In this document: one piece after another, positions 21,929 to 30,311 of the stretch
Layout: each line of letters begins with the position of its first letter
How positions within the stretch are numbered: the stretch's first letter is position 1
Source: Xanthobacteraceae bacterium
Lineage (GTDB): Bacteria > Pseudomonadota > Alphaproteobacteria > Rhizobiales > Xanthobacteraceae
Assembly (NCBI GenBank): GCA_022841625.1
Contig: JALHRD010000013.1
Location: 88,577-145,307, forward strand
Length of the DNA: 56,731 nucleotides
Direction of reading: 5' to 3'
Notes under the pieces: model-generated
Database searches by the model: none
The model's input: only the letters and a program-made list of their open reading frames with translations
What the model was told of the DNA's origin: nothing
Made by a program: the position numbers and the translations under genes

Positions 21929-22168
21929 TCAGGCCGCCTCCGGGACATAGTGGAGAACCAGAAGGTCCGTCCGCGGACAAGGCGCAACGGCGTAGGCGCG
22001 GCCTTGGTCATCGCTGAACTCCACGAGCAAAGTGCGATCGTCAAGTTGTTCGACGATCGTTCCCACTTGCCCGCGTGCCAGTTGCGGTGCGGGAAGATCG
22101 CTTAGCAGCGCCACCACGTCCAAGAGGGTCGGCCCTTCGCTTCGTGCGCGTTTCTTTGCTTTCATCAT
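21929..22168 (-). CDS. DUF4926 domain small protein
   Basis: 79 residues starting MMKAKKRARSEG. The DUF4926 core is clear: LLDVVALLSDLP, ARGQVGTIVEQL and VEFSDDQGRAYAV. DUF4926 proteins usually sit directly after a DUF6883 gene; the pair has a toxin-antitoxin-like layout, but no function is proven. The start at 22168 is supported by a 4-base ATGA overlap with the stop of the upstream DUF6883 remnant. The 298 bases between this gene and the tRNA hold nothing I recognise. Confidence 0.78.
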   Translation of the reverse strand: MMKAKKRARSEGPTLLDVVALLSDLPAPQLARGQVGTIVEQLDDRTLLVEFSDDQGRAYAVAPCPRTDLLVLHYVPEAA

Positions 22169-22365
22169 AGCACCCAACATGTGACGAACGTCGGCGGGTT
22201 CTCGCCGGTTCGTACGATCCAGATGGTTCTTACCACAGCGTACCGTATCGGGATTTTCGGCCGACGCAACGCGATGATCCCAAGCGGGATCGCGAATGTC
22301 TTGCAAAGCGGCGCTACTCTTGCGGTAGACTTGACCCAACAGGCGGGTGCGGTCGTCGACCCAAA
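22165..22365 (-). pseudogene. DUF6883 remnant, 5' and middle parts lost
   Basis: In the frame ending in TGA at 22165 the last ~20 residues read IWIVRTGENPPTFVTCWVL, a near-consensus DUF6883 C-terminus. Before it is only a short stretch resembling the domain start (KSTARVAPLCKTF). The region between, which in relatives holds the PGE...YGQRYVVDF segment, is missing, and no good start codon with a ribosome binding site exists. I read it as a gene with an internal deletion, still translationally linked to DUF4926 by ATGA. The family match is from memory, so the extent of decay is uncertain. Confidence 0.5.
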
Positions 22366-22396
22366 CCGCCGGGCGCAGGCACGATAGGGGGAGCCA

Positions 22397-23401
22397 ATGA
22401 CAACATCTCTTGAGCATTCATTGCGACCACGCGTGGCCGCAATCGCCGCCGCTGCGATTCTCGCCGCTCTGTCAGCGCAGCACGCCGCCGCGCAAGGCGC
22501 CGCCCCCAATGGATCGGTCGGCGGGCAGCGGGCGCAATTCATCACCATCGACGGCGCTAAGACGCGCTATTACGAGGCCGGCAAGGGCCGCGATGCGGTG
22601 CTGTTGATCCACGGCGCGCGGCCGGGCGGCACGTCGAGCGCCAATACCTGGACGCCGATCATCGCCGGCCTCGCCCAGCGTTACCGCGTGTTGGCGCCCG
22701 ATCGGCTCGGCCACGGCATGAGCGAGAATCCTAAAGGAATCTACACCGCCACCGCTGAGATGGAACATCTTTATGCGTTTCTGCGAGCCCGCAAGGTCAC
22801 ACGGCTACATGTGATTGGCCAGTCGACCGGCGCATGGCATGCGGCGCGGCTCGCCATGGAAAAGCCCGAGATGGTGCGGTCGCTCATCATTATCGACAGC
22901 GCGACACTGTCGCCACCGGTCGGCAATCTCGCCGAGCGTCGCGCCGCGATTGGCCTTGGCCAAGGCGCGGGCGCGCAACGCAAGGGCACCATCGAAGAAG
23001 GCTTCCGGTTCAACATGGAGGCGCTGTCGCACAACAAAGAGCACGTCACTGAGGAGTTTGTCGCCGCCGCCGGTTTCATGGCGCGCCAACCGGCCGGCAT
23101 GCGGACCGACGAAGCGATGCGCGGCGAAGAGGCCAAGCGCTACGAGAATGACATCCAGGCCGGCGCCAAGCAGATGCGCGAGTGGATGGCGCAAGGCCGG
23201 CTGCAGACGCCCACGCTGATCTATTGGGGCCGCAACGATCCCTCCGCCATTGTCGAGGTCGGGATGAAGCTGTTCGAGATGATCGCGGAAAAGAACAAGC
23301 GCACGCAGATGCTGATCGCCAATGACCGCGGCCACTTCCACTATCGCGAGCACCCGGCGGAATTCGTGCGTACGGTTGCCGGGTTCATGGGGCAGTATTG
23401 A
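22397..23401 (+). CDS. Exported alpha/beta hydrolase
   Basis: 334 residues with a signal peptide (hydrophobic 12-32, AQG near 33). The hydrolase fold shows the oxyanion-region HGARPGG near 72, DRLGHGMSE near 102, the nucleophile elbow GQSTGAWHA (Ser143), the acid in WGRNDPSAIV near 277 and the base in DRGHFHYREHP near 314. The sequence resembles meta-cleavage-product hydrolases, but the signal peptide puts it in the periplasm. The ATG follows AGGGGGAGCCA. Its stop abuts the stop of the convergent Bug gene with no gap. Confidence 0.88.
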   Translation: MTTSLEHSLRPRVAAIAAAAILAALSAQHAAAQGAAPNGSVGGQRAQFITIDGAKTRYYEAGKGRDAVLLIHGARPGGTSSANTWTPIIAGLAQRYRVLAPDRLGHGMSENPKGIYTATAEMEHLYAFLRARKVTRLHVIGQSTGAWHAARLAMEKPEMVRSLIIIDSATLSPPVGNLAERRAAIGLGQGAGAQRKGTIEEGFRFNMEALSHNKEHVTEEFVAAAGFMARQPAGMRTDEAMRGEEAKRYENDIQAGAKQMREWMAQGRLQTPTLIYWGRNDPSAIVEVGMKLFEMIAEKNKRTQMLIANDRGHFHYREHPAEFVRTVAGFMGQY

Positions 23402-24385
23402 TCAGTTGATCCGGATCCCCGCCGCTTTCGCCACCGCTTGCCATTTGGCGCTTTCACGCGCCAGGAAGGCGCCGAAGTCCGCGGGCGTGCCCGATTGCGG
23501 AATGACGCCGAGCTTGTCCATCATCGCGCGGATCTCGGCTGAGGCCAGGCCGGGCGCGAGCGCATCGCTTACCTGCTTGACGATCGCCGCCGGCGTGCCG
23601 GCTGGCGCCACCAGCCCGGTAAACGACATCGACACGAAATCGGCAAGCCCGGATTCGATCATGGTCGGAACGTCGGGAATCGTGGGGTTGCGGGTTTCGC
23701 CGGTAACCGCCAGCGCCTTGAGCTTGCCGGCCTGCACCAGCGGAACGATCACCGACGGATTTTCGAATGTCAGCTCGACTTGGCCGCCCATGATGTCGGT
23801 CAGCGCCGCGGCGGTTCCCTTGTAGGGAATATGCACAATGTCGATCTGTGTGCGCTGTTTGAACATCTCGCCGACCATGTGCGGCGGCGTGCCGTGGCCG
23901 GGCGAGGCGAAATTGATCTTGCCCGGGTTTTTCTTGGCATAGGCGATCAATTCCTTGACCGAATTGGCTGGGAATGCCGGATTGACCGCCAGCACGTTGA
24001 AGGTCACCGCCACCAGCGCGATGGGCGCGAACGCCTTCACGGGGTCGTAGCCGGGATTGGCATAGACCGCGGGGCCGACCACCAGCGCGGCCGTGTTGCC
24101 ATACATCAAGGTGTAGCCGTCGGGATCGGCCGCTGCCGCCGCGCGCGCGCCGATGATGCCGCCGGCGCCGGGCCGGTTGTCGATCACAATGGTCTGGTTG
24201 AGGCCTTGCTGCAGCGCCTGCGCGGTCAGTCGCGCCATGGTGTCGGCTGGGCCGCCGGCCGCAAACGGCACCAGGAACTTGATTGGCTTCGAGGGGTACG
24301 GCTGTGCATGGGCCGCGGTGATGATGAAAGCGGCGGCGCAGACGGTTGCGAGCGAGATGGCAAGTTTCTTTATCGGCGTTGTCAT
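23402..24385 (-). CDS. Bug/TctC family substrate-binding protein (orphan)
   Basis: 327 residues. The signal peptide ends near AHAQ, followed by YPSKPIKFLVPFAAGGPADTMAR and the NRPGAGGIIGA loop, both classical for Bug receptors. PFAAGGPADT and PGHGTPPH mark the ligand pocket. The ATG at 24385 follows GGGAGCAG; an open extension to 24481 is not needed. It lies tail to tail with the exported hydrolase; a shared role, such as hydrolysis of an ester or amide followed by capture of the acid, is possible but only suggested by position. Confidence 0.9.
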   Translation of the reverse strand: MTTPIKKLAISLATVCAAAFIITAAHAQPYPSKPIKFLVPFAAGGPADTMARLTAQALQQGLNQTIVIDNRPGAGGIIGARAAAAADPDGYTLMYGNTAALVVGPAVYANPGYDPVKAFAPIALVAVTFNVLAVNPAFPANSVKELIAYAKKNPGKINFASPGHGTPPHMVGEMFKQRTQIDIVHIPYKGTAAALTDIMGGQVELTFENPSVIVPLVQAGKLKALAVTGETRNPTIPDVPTMIESGLADFVSMSFTGLVAPAGTPAAIVKQVSDALAPGLASAEIRAMMDKLGVIPQSGTPADFGAFLARESAKWQAVAKAAGIRIN

Positions 24386-24548
24386 GGATCTGCTCCCGCG
24401 TTCGGCCAATCCCTGCCGCATGGCCGCCGATAACGCAATGGATCGGAATGTCACGCCGCGCGGTTGCTTGACGCGATCCATTCACACCAGACCACCAACC
24501 GCACCGCCATGATGACCGGCCCGACGAACATGCCGATCTGGCCGGTTG

Positions 24549-26003
24549 TCACGGGATCGCGTCGGGCGCCAGCAGGCCGTAGCGCGCGAATTCCTCGGCG
24601 ATGCTGCTCCGCAGCGCGACGGCTGCGGCGATGTCGGCCTTGCCTCCGGCCTCATCGCCATTTCTCAGCCGGGCGAGGCCACGGCCGTAGAGTGAACTCG
24701 CCAGCTTTAGATCGATCGCGAGCGCGGCGTTGTAGTCGGCAATTGCTCGATCGTAGTCGACCTTGAGGTGCCAAGCCACGGCGCGACTCAAGTAGGCAGT
24801 GGCGAATTTAGGATCGAGCTTGATTGCCTCGCTGTAGTCGGCGATAGCGCGGTCGTAGTCGCCCTTGGCGTGCCAGGTGACGCCGCGGCCGATGTGGGCA
24901 TTGGCGTGTTTCGGATCGAGCCTGATCGCCTCGTCGTAGTCGGCGATGGCGCGGTCGAGGTCGCCCTTGCTGCGCCAGGCGTTGCCGCGGTTGGAGTAAG
25001 GCCAGGCGAATTTCGGATCGAGCTTGATTGCCTCGCTGTAGTCGGCGATAGCGCGGTCGTAGTCGCCCTTGGCGTGCCAGACGACGCCGCGGCCGATGTG
25101 GGCATTGGCGCGTTTCGGATCGAGCTTGATCGCCTCGTCGTAGTCGGCGATGGCGCGGTCGTAGCCTTGTTTGGCTTGCCAGGCGATGCCGCGGTTGAAG
25201 TAAGCTCTTGCGGATTTTGGATCGAGCTTGATTGCTTCGCTGTAGTCGGCGATAGCGCGGTCGTAGTCTTGTTTGGCGTGCCAGACGACGCCGCGATTGA
25301 CGTAAGCCCCGGCTAATTTTGGATCGAGCTTGATAGCCTCATTGATGTCGGCGATGGCGCGGTCGTAGTCTTGTTTGGCTTGCCAGGCGATGCCGCGATT
25401 GACGTAAGCCCCGGCTAATTTTGGATCGAGCTTGATAGCCTCATTGAGGTCGGCGATGGCGCGGTCGTAGTCTTGTTTGGCGTGCCAGGCGACGCCGCGA
25501 TTGACGTAAGCCCTGGCAAATTGTGGATCGAGCTTGATAGCCTCATTGATGTCGGTCATCGCGCGGTCGTAGTCTTGTTTGGCGTGCCAGACGCCGCCGC
25601 GATTGACGTAAGCCCTGGCAAATTGTGGATCGAGCTTGATAGCTTCATTGATGTCGGTCATCGCGCGGTCGAGATCGCCCCTGGTGCGCCAAAGGCCGCC
25701 GCGGTTGGAGTAGGGCCAGGCGAATTTCGGATTGAGCCTGATCGCCTCGTCGTAGTCGGCCAAGGCTAGGTCGAGGTCGCCCTTTTCTTGCCAAGCGCGG
25801 CCGCGCCTGTTGTGGGCGATGGCGAGGTCGGTTTGTGTCTCCCGCTTCGACAGGATAACCGCCGTGCATTCCTTGATCTCCCGATCCCAATCGGGACCAT
25901 CGCCACCCACGCACGAAGGCCACTGAGGTAGCGGCTGTGCCGGCGCTTGCGTCGTCGCGATCAGTGCTGCGAAAGCAGCACACAAAAGCATGCGAGCGAA
26001 CAT
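24549..26003 (-). CDS. Secreted TPR protein with 12 near-identical repeats
   Basis: 484 residues: a signal peptide (MFARMLLCAAFAALIA, cleavage near AQP), a short Cys-containing segment, then twelve 34-residue tetratricopeptide repeats from about residue 60 to 465. The consensus is A.AY.NRG..W.AK.DYDRAI followed by ADY.EAIKLDPK. Repeats 2-10 are strikingly alike in DNA too (102-base period), implying recent duplication or gene conversion. TPR domains bind proteins; no enzyme domain is present. The ATG at 26003 follows CAGGAGAGG. It lies 86 bases after the IorAB gene on the same strand. Confidence 0.88.
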   Translation of the reverse strand: MFARMLLCAAFAALIATTQAPAQPLPQWPSCVGGDGPDWDREIKECTAVILSKRETQTDLAIAHNRRGRAWQEKGDLDLALADYDEAIRLNPKFAWPYSNRGGLWRTRGDLDRAMTDINEAIKLDPQFARAYVNRGGVWHAKQDYDRAMTDINEAIKLDPQFARAYVNRGVAWHAKQDYDRAIADLNEAIKLDPKLAGAYVNRGIAWQAKQDYDRAIADINEAIKLDPKLAGAYVNRGVVWHAKQDYDRAIADYSEAIKLDPKSARAYFNRGIAWQAKQGYDRAIADYDEAIKLDPKRANAHIGRGVVWHAKGDYDRAIADYSEAIKLDPKFAWPYSNRGNAWRSKGDLDRAIADYDEAIRLDPKHANAHIGRGVTWHAKGDYDRAIADYSEAIKLDPKFATAYLSRAVAWHLKVDYDRAIADYNAALAIDLKLASSLYGRGLARLRNGDEAGGKADIAAAVALRSSIAEEFARYGLLAPDAIP

Positions 26004-26089
26004 GGTCGCCTCTCCTGAAACTGCAAATACAATCCTAGCGCGACGGCAACGTCTCTGCCATGGGACTTTCTCAGGACGGCAAGTACCCG

Positions 26090-29000
26090 CTACTCGGCGG
26101 CGATGGGGCGCAGTGCCGGTGCGCCGATTGCGGCGAGGCACTTGGCAAGGCTCTCGCCGTCGGGATCGACCAGCGCCGCGGTGCGCGCGGAGGCGATTGC
26201 GTCGGCGGCTTGGTGCGGGGGCCATTGCCCGGCGAGCGCCGGCCGGATCGCGTGCTGCTCGATCAAGCCGTAATTGCCGCTGCCGCGAATGTGGGTGTCG
26301 CCATAGCCTTTGATCAGCCGCGCGCATTCGACAATTTCGAGTGCCAGCGCGGTTGATTTCCCAGCCGCCTGTTGAATCAACCCAAGCCAGCTTTCGATCG
26401 CGCGTTGCTCTTCGGCGTAACGATAGGTGCGCGGCCGCCAGCGCCGCAGCTTTGCCAGCATCCGGAACCGCAGATAGCCGGCGACCGATGTGGTGCTGGC
26501 CTCCATGCCCCAATGCAGGCGCCCGAATTTTTCGTGCCGCTGCGCGAATGCAAGAATGCGCCGCGCCACAGGCGGCGGCAGGACCGAGCACAATTCCGCA
26601 ATGCCGGGCTTGAGAAACTCGACGATCTTGACCGGCTCGCGCGGCTTGGCGCCAAGCTCGGCGGCGATGCGCGCAAAGCGCGCGGGATCGGTCTTGGCCT
26701 GGGCGACGCGGATCAGGTCTTCGTAGGACATGCGCACCGCCAGATGCCGCGCGGTTTCGCGCAACAATTGTCCGCCGGCATTGGCGCGCGCATCGGCGTC
26801 GCGAATGGATGCGAGCCGGTCGAGATAGCGCTGGGCGTAGCCCGGGCTTTGATAGGCGATCAGCCGGCGCACGCCTTCGCGGATGATGTCGCGCGCCGGC
26901 TCCGGGAACCGCTCGATGGTGGCGGCGAAAATGTCGGCCCGGCTGTCGCGCGCGGATGGCGACTTGGCGGGGCTGTCTTGAGCGGCGCTGCCTTGTTGCA
27001 CGGCCTCCAATCCGGCGCGGAAGCCGCGCAAATTGGCCTCGGCGCCCTTGCCGTCGGCGCGGATCGCGGCTTCGAAGACATCGGTTGGAATCGGCAGCCG
27101 CGCGCTGCCGGCCAGAATGCCCAGCATCACTGAATTGATGAATGCGCCGTTGCGCCGCGCAATCGCTTCGATGTCGAGCAGAAGATGAGCCTTGGAGTTC
27201 TGCTCGATCGCTTTGGTCAGCCGCGCGGAGTCATAGCGGCCGTCGCCCATCGCGATCTTTTCGGTCATCACATAAAACCGCGATGTCGACGCAATGGTGA
27301 GCGTGCGGTCGGGCGTGACAAAGCCGGCACTCACCGCGCGCGCGGCTTCCATCAATTCGCTCGCCAGCAGCACATCGACGTCGCCGGCGCCCGGCGCCAG
27401 CGCCAAGACCGGCCGCGCGCCGTCGCGCGCCGGCACAAACTCGATGTAATAGGTGGTTGCGCCGGTGCGCTGGGCGACGCCGGGGATCGACGTGCTCTGC
27501 ACCGGAAAACCAAGCTGCTCGGCCGCGCTGACGATCCAATTCGCGAGCACGCCGCCGCCTTCGCCGCCCAGCGCGGCGATCAAGAGGGCAATGGGGCGCT
27601 GCTGTGAATCGCGACCTTGCTGCGTCGTCCGGCCGGCGCCGTCGTCCACCGGGAGCGGAGTGGGGCGAGGGGTTGCTCTCGGTTCAATAACCCGCTCAGG
27701 GCGACCTTCGTCCTTCGGGCGAGTGAGAGGATCGGCGGCCCGGCCGCCCAGCAGCGCGATCGCACTGCTGCGGAACCCATGCAGCCAGCGATCCCAGGCG
27801 TTCGGATTGCGCACGATCTCGGCGCGATAGAACGACGGACACAGCACCGCGGCATGGGCGACCTCGCCGCACAAGCCGCAGCCGACGCAACTTTCGATCA
27901 CGGTCGCGACCGGATCGCTGCGCAGTGGATCGGGATTGGGTTTCACCGTCAGCGATGGACAGCCGGACAGCCGGATGCAGGAGTGATCGCCGGTGCAGAT
28001 TTCATCGTCGACGCCGTAGCGCGTCCGGCTGACGCGCTGACCGCGCTTGAGCCGCTCGGCGTCGTCGGCGCGCACGCGGCGCTGGCGCGCCAACTGGCAT
28101 TCGCCGTCGGCAATGATCACTTTGAGGCCGCGTTCGGCGGTGCGCATCGCGTCCTTCAGCGTCGCGACCATTTTCGCAACGCCATAAGTGCGCACGGTGC
28201 GCAGCCAGGTGACGCCAAGCGCGCGCAGTGTTTGTTCGATGCTCATGCCGGGCGCGGGGCCCTGGCGGCTGGCGCCGCTCGACGGCAGATATTGCTGGCC
28301 GGTGGCCGAGGCGTAGCCATTCTGCATCACAATCAGAACGCCGTCGCCCTTGTTGAACAGGTTCGACGTGACGCCGGTGATCAACCCGTTATGCCAAAAG
28401 CCGCCGTCGCCCATGATCGCAATCGGGCGGCGATCGAGATTGGGCGTCACCGCGGCCGCGCTCGCAAGCGACATGCCGTAGCCGAGGATCGAATTGCCCA
28501 TGCTGAACGGGGCAAAGGTCGCGAACGCATGGCAGCCGATGTCGCCGCTGATGTGGGTCGGGCCAAGCTCGCGCTGCATCAGCTTGATGGCGGCGAACAC
28601 CGGCCGTTCCGGGCAGCCGGTGCAGAAAGTCGGCGGCCGCACCGGTAGATCGGGCAGCGCCGCCGCGGCCGCGGGCCGGTGCCCATGCAACTGCTGTTCA
28701 CGCGCAGCCACCGCGCCGGTGTCGATCCCGGCCGGTCGCACTTCGGCGATGAACGCGGTCAGCCCGTGGAGCAGGACATCCGACGTGTATTCGCCGGTCC
28801 GCGGCAATGTGCCTTTGCCATATACCCGGGTCTGGATGTCGGCGCGGCGCAATTCGACATTGATCTGTTGCTCGATATATTCCGGCGAGCCTTCCTCGAC
28901 CACCAGGACCGCGCGTTTGCCGGCGCAGAATTCGCGCAGCTCTTCCGGCACCAGCGGATAGACGCAATTGAGCACATAGATCGGCACCCGCGTCCGGCCG

Positions 29001-29860
29001 TCGCTGTCGGCAAGCGCAAGCCGCTCCAGGGCGCGCAACAGGCTTGCGGTTAATCCGCCGGCGACGATGACGCCGACATCGGCGAGCTCGCCGGGCATCA
29101 TTTCGTTGAGTCGGTGTTCGCGGATAAAGGCGCAAGCAGCCGGCATGCGCTGTTCGACCTTGTGCCGCTCCTGCGTGAAGATGACCGGCGGATGGGCCAG
29201 CCGGTCATAGTTGAAGCGCGGCGGGCCGACGATGCGGTTGCGGCCGGAAAACGCCGCGCGGCGATTGTTCTTGGTGGCGAATTCGCCGGTGACATGGCAG
29301 GCGCGAATCCGCAGCTCCATCATCACCGGGGCGTGACTGGCTTCCGACAGTTCGAAGCCCTTCTCCACCATGCGTACGATGGTGGGCAGGTCGGGCCGCG
29401 GATCGAGTAGCCACATCGACGATTTCAACGCATAGGCATAAGAGCGTTCCTGAATGACGCTGGCGCCTTCGCCATAGTCCTCGCCAAGAATGATCATCAC
29501 CCCGCCGGTGACGCCCGGCGAAGCGAGGTTGGAGAGCGCGTCGGCCGCCACATTGGTGCCGACAATCGACTTCCAGGTGACGGCGCCACGCAGCGGATAG
29601 TTGATCGACGCGCCCAGCATGGCGGCCGCCGAAGCCTCGTTGGTGCAGGTCTCGACATGCACGCCGAGTTCGTCGAGCAGTTCCTTGGCCTCGACCATGA
29701 CATCGAGCAAATGCGACACTGGCGCGCCCTGATAGCCGCCGACATAGCTGACGCCGGATTGCAGCAACGCCTTGGTGACCGCGAGAATGCCTTCGCCGCG
29801 GAAGACGTCGCCGTCGCCGAGCTTGAGCAGTTCGACTTCCTTTTTGAACGAGCGTTCCAT
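26090..29860 (-). CDS. Indolepyruvate:ferredoxin oxidoreductase, IorA-IorB single-chain fusion
   Basis: 1256 residues. Oxidatively decarboxylates aryl-2-oxo acids to acyl-CoA with ferredoxin as acceptor. Order: pyruvate-ferredoxin N-terminal domain (1-200); ThDP domain with MGDGGFWHNGL near 482; ferredoxin-type cysteines in CTGDHSCIRLSGC near 622 and CVGCGLCGEVAHAAVLC near 655; a Pro/Arg/Thr-rich linker near 720-765; the gamma/IorB domain opening LGGEGGGVLANWIV near 769; and a C-terminal DUF6537-like region (1010-1250). IorA and IorB are commonly two genes; here one frame spans both. The ATG at 29860 follows GAAAGG. This enzyme family degrades aromatic amino acids or phenylacetate-type acids. 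Confidence 0.93.
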   Translation of the reverse strand: MERSFKKEVELLKLGDGDVFRGEGILAVTKALLQSGVSYVGGYQGAPVSHLLDVMVEAKELLDELGVHVETCTNEASAAAMLGASINYPLRGAVTWKSIVGTNVAADALSNLASPGVTGGVMIILGEDYGEGASVIQERSYAYALKSSMWLLDPRPDLPTIVRMVEKGFELSEASHAPVMMELRIRACHVTGEFATKNNRRAAFSGRNRIVGPPRFNYDRLAHPPVIFTQERHKVEQRMPAACAFIREHRLNEMMPGELADVGVIVAGGLTASLLRALERLALADSDGRTRVPIYVLNCVYPLVPEELREFCAGKRAVLVVEEGSPEYIEQQINVELRRADIQTRVYGKGTLPRTGEYTSDVLLHGLTAFIAEVRPAGIDTGAVAAREQQLHGHRPAAAAALPDLPVRPPTFCTGCPERPVFAAIKLMQRELGPTHISGDIGCHAFATFAPFSMGNSILGYGMSLASAAAVTPNLDRRPIAIMGDGGFWHNGLITGVTSNLFNKGDGVLIVMQNGYASATGQQYLPSSGASRQGPAPGMSIEQTLRALGVTWLRTVRTYGVAKMVATLKDAMRTAERGLKVIIADGECQLARQRRVRADDAERLKRGQRVSRTRYGVDDEICTGDHSCIRLSGCPSLTVKPNPDPLRSDPVATVIESCVGCGLCGEVAHAAVLCPSFYRAEIVRNPNAWDRWLHGFRSSAIALLGGRAADPLTRPKDEGRPERVIEPRATPRPTPLPVDDGAGRTTQQGRDSQQRPIALLIAALGGEGGGVLANWIVSAAEQLGFPVQSTSIPGVAQRTGATTYYIEFVPARDGARPVLALAPGAGDVDVLLASELMEAARAVSAGFVTPDRTLTIASTSRFYVMTEKIAMGDGRYDSARLTKAIEQNSKAHLLLDIEAIARRNGAFINSVMLGILAGSARLPIPTDVFEAAIRADGKGAEANLRGFRAGLEAVQQGSAAQDSPAKSPSARDSRADIFAATIERFPEPARDIIREGVRRLIAYQSPGYAQRYLDRLASIRDADARANAGGQLLRETARHLAVRMSYEDLIRVAQAKTDPARFARIAAELGAKPREPVKIVEFLKPGIAELCSVLPPPVARRILAFAQRHEKFGRLHWGMEASTTSVAGYLRFRMLAKLRRWRPRTYRYAEEQRAIESWLGLIQQAAGKSTALALEIVECARLIKGYGDTHIRGSGNYGLIEQHAIRPALAGQWPPHQAADAIASARTAALVDPDGESLAKCLAAIGAPALRPIAAE

Positions 29861-29953
29861 GGTGCCTTTCACCGCTGGCGGCTGCGTTCAAGCTATTACG
29901 AACAAGGGTCTCCTCACAACCGGTACAGACCCTGGCAAACGCCATGTATTAAC

Positions 29954-30039
29954 GCCAAGTCTTCTATTGATGCCAAGTCTTCTGTTTGCGCCAAGTCTTC
30001 CCAGCTTCGCCAGAACAAGTCTTCCCAGCTTCGCCAGAA
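29954..30039. repeat. Two overlapping short tandem repeats (18 bp x3, 24 bp x2)
   Basis: The word GCCAAGTCTTC starts at 29954, 29972 and 29990 (exact 18-base period). The third copy runs into a 24-base unit, AAGTCTTCCCAGCTTCGCCA plus four bases, repeated at 29993 and 30017. They lie in the 253-base space between the IorAB start and the small Cys-rich gene on the other strand, so they are in the leader or promoter of one of them. Confidence 0.85.
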
Positions 30040-30113
30040 TCAGATGAGGTGCGGCGCGAAGACGTGGGCGCGCGTGTCATCTGCGATAGCCCTGCGGGGA
30101 TGGGGGCGCTTCA

Positions 30114-30311
30114 ATGCTGTGCGAGACCTGTCGATGGACCGAGCGGCCGGGCTTTGTTCGGACGGGTGGGCACGGCGGCGACGCCATGATCCCCTGCCCG
30201 GACTGCGGCGGCCAAGGGATCGGCCATTGTTGCGATGGCATTTGCGAACAGCCGGAGGCCGCGCATCGGCAGGCCTCGGGTCCAGAGCCCAGTTCAGAAA
30301 TCGGTCCATGA
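30114..30311 (+). CDS. Cys-rich mini-protein (zinc-ribbon-like), coupled to the next gene
   Basis: 65 residues with CETC at 3-6, CPDCGG near 28 and HCCDGIC near 38: eight cysteines that could bind zinc. I recall similar short Rhizobiales proteins with a CPDCGG...HCCDGI pattern, but know no function. Its TGA overlaps the ATG of the following gene (ATGA, 30308-30311), so the two are translated as a pair. The start at 30114 has a G-rich stretch upstream; an internal ATG at 30186 would retain only the CPDC/HCC part. Confidence 0.6.
   Translation: MLCETCRWTERPGFVRTGGHGGDAMIPCPDCGGQGIGHCCDGICEQPEAAHRQASGPEPSSEIGP

Noticed and set aside
20743-22044. Minus-strand open frame running through the tRNA and across pxpA
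   Set aside because: It contains the tRNA-Thr gene and overlaps pxpA in another frame, so it cannot be a real gene.
24800-25800. CRISPR-like array
   Set aside because: The 102-base period is the TPR codon repeat inside an open frame; repeats have no unique spacers. No CRISPR array was seen anywhere in the window.
29657-30307. N-terminal extension of the hydrolase frame back through the tandem repeats
   Set aside because: The extension reads repetitive AKSS/SQLRQN words and runs antisense into IorAB; the ATG at 30308 with ATGA coupling is the real start.
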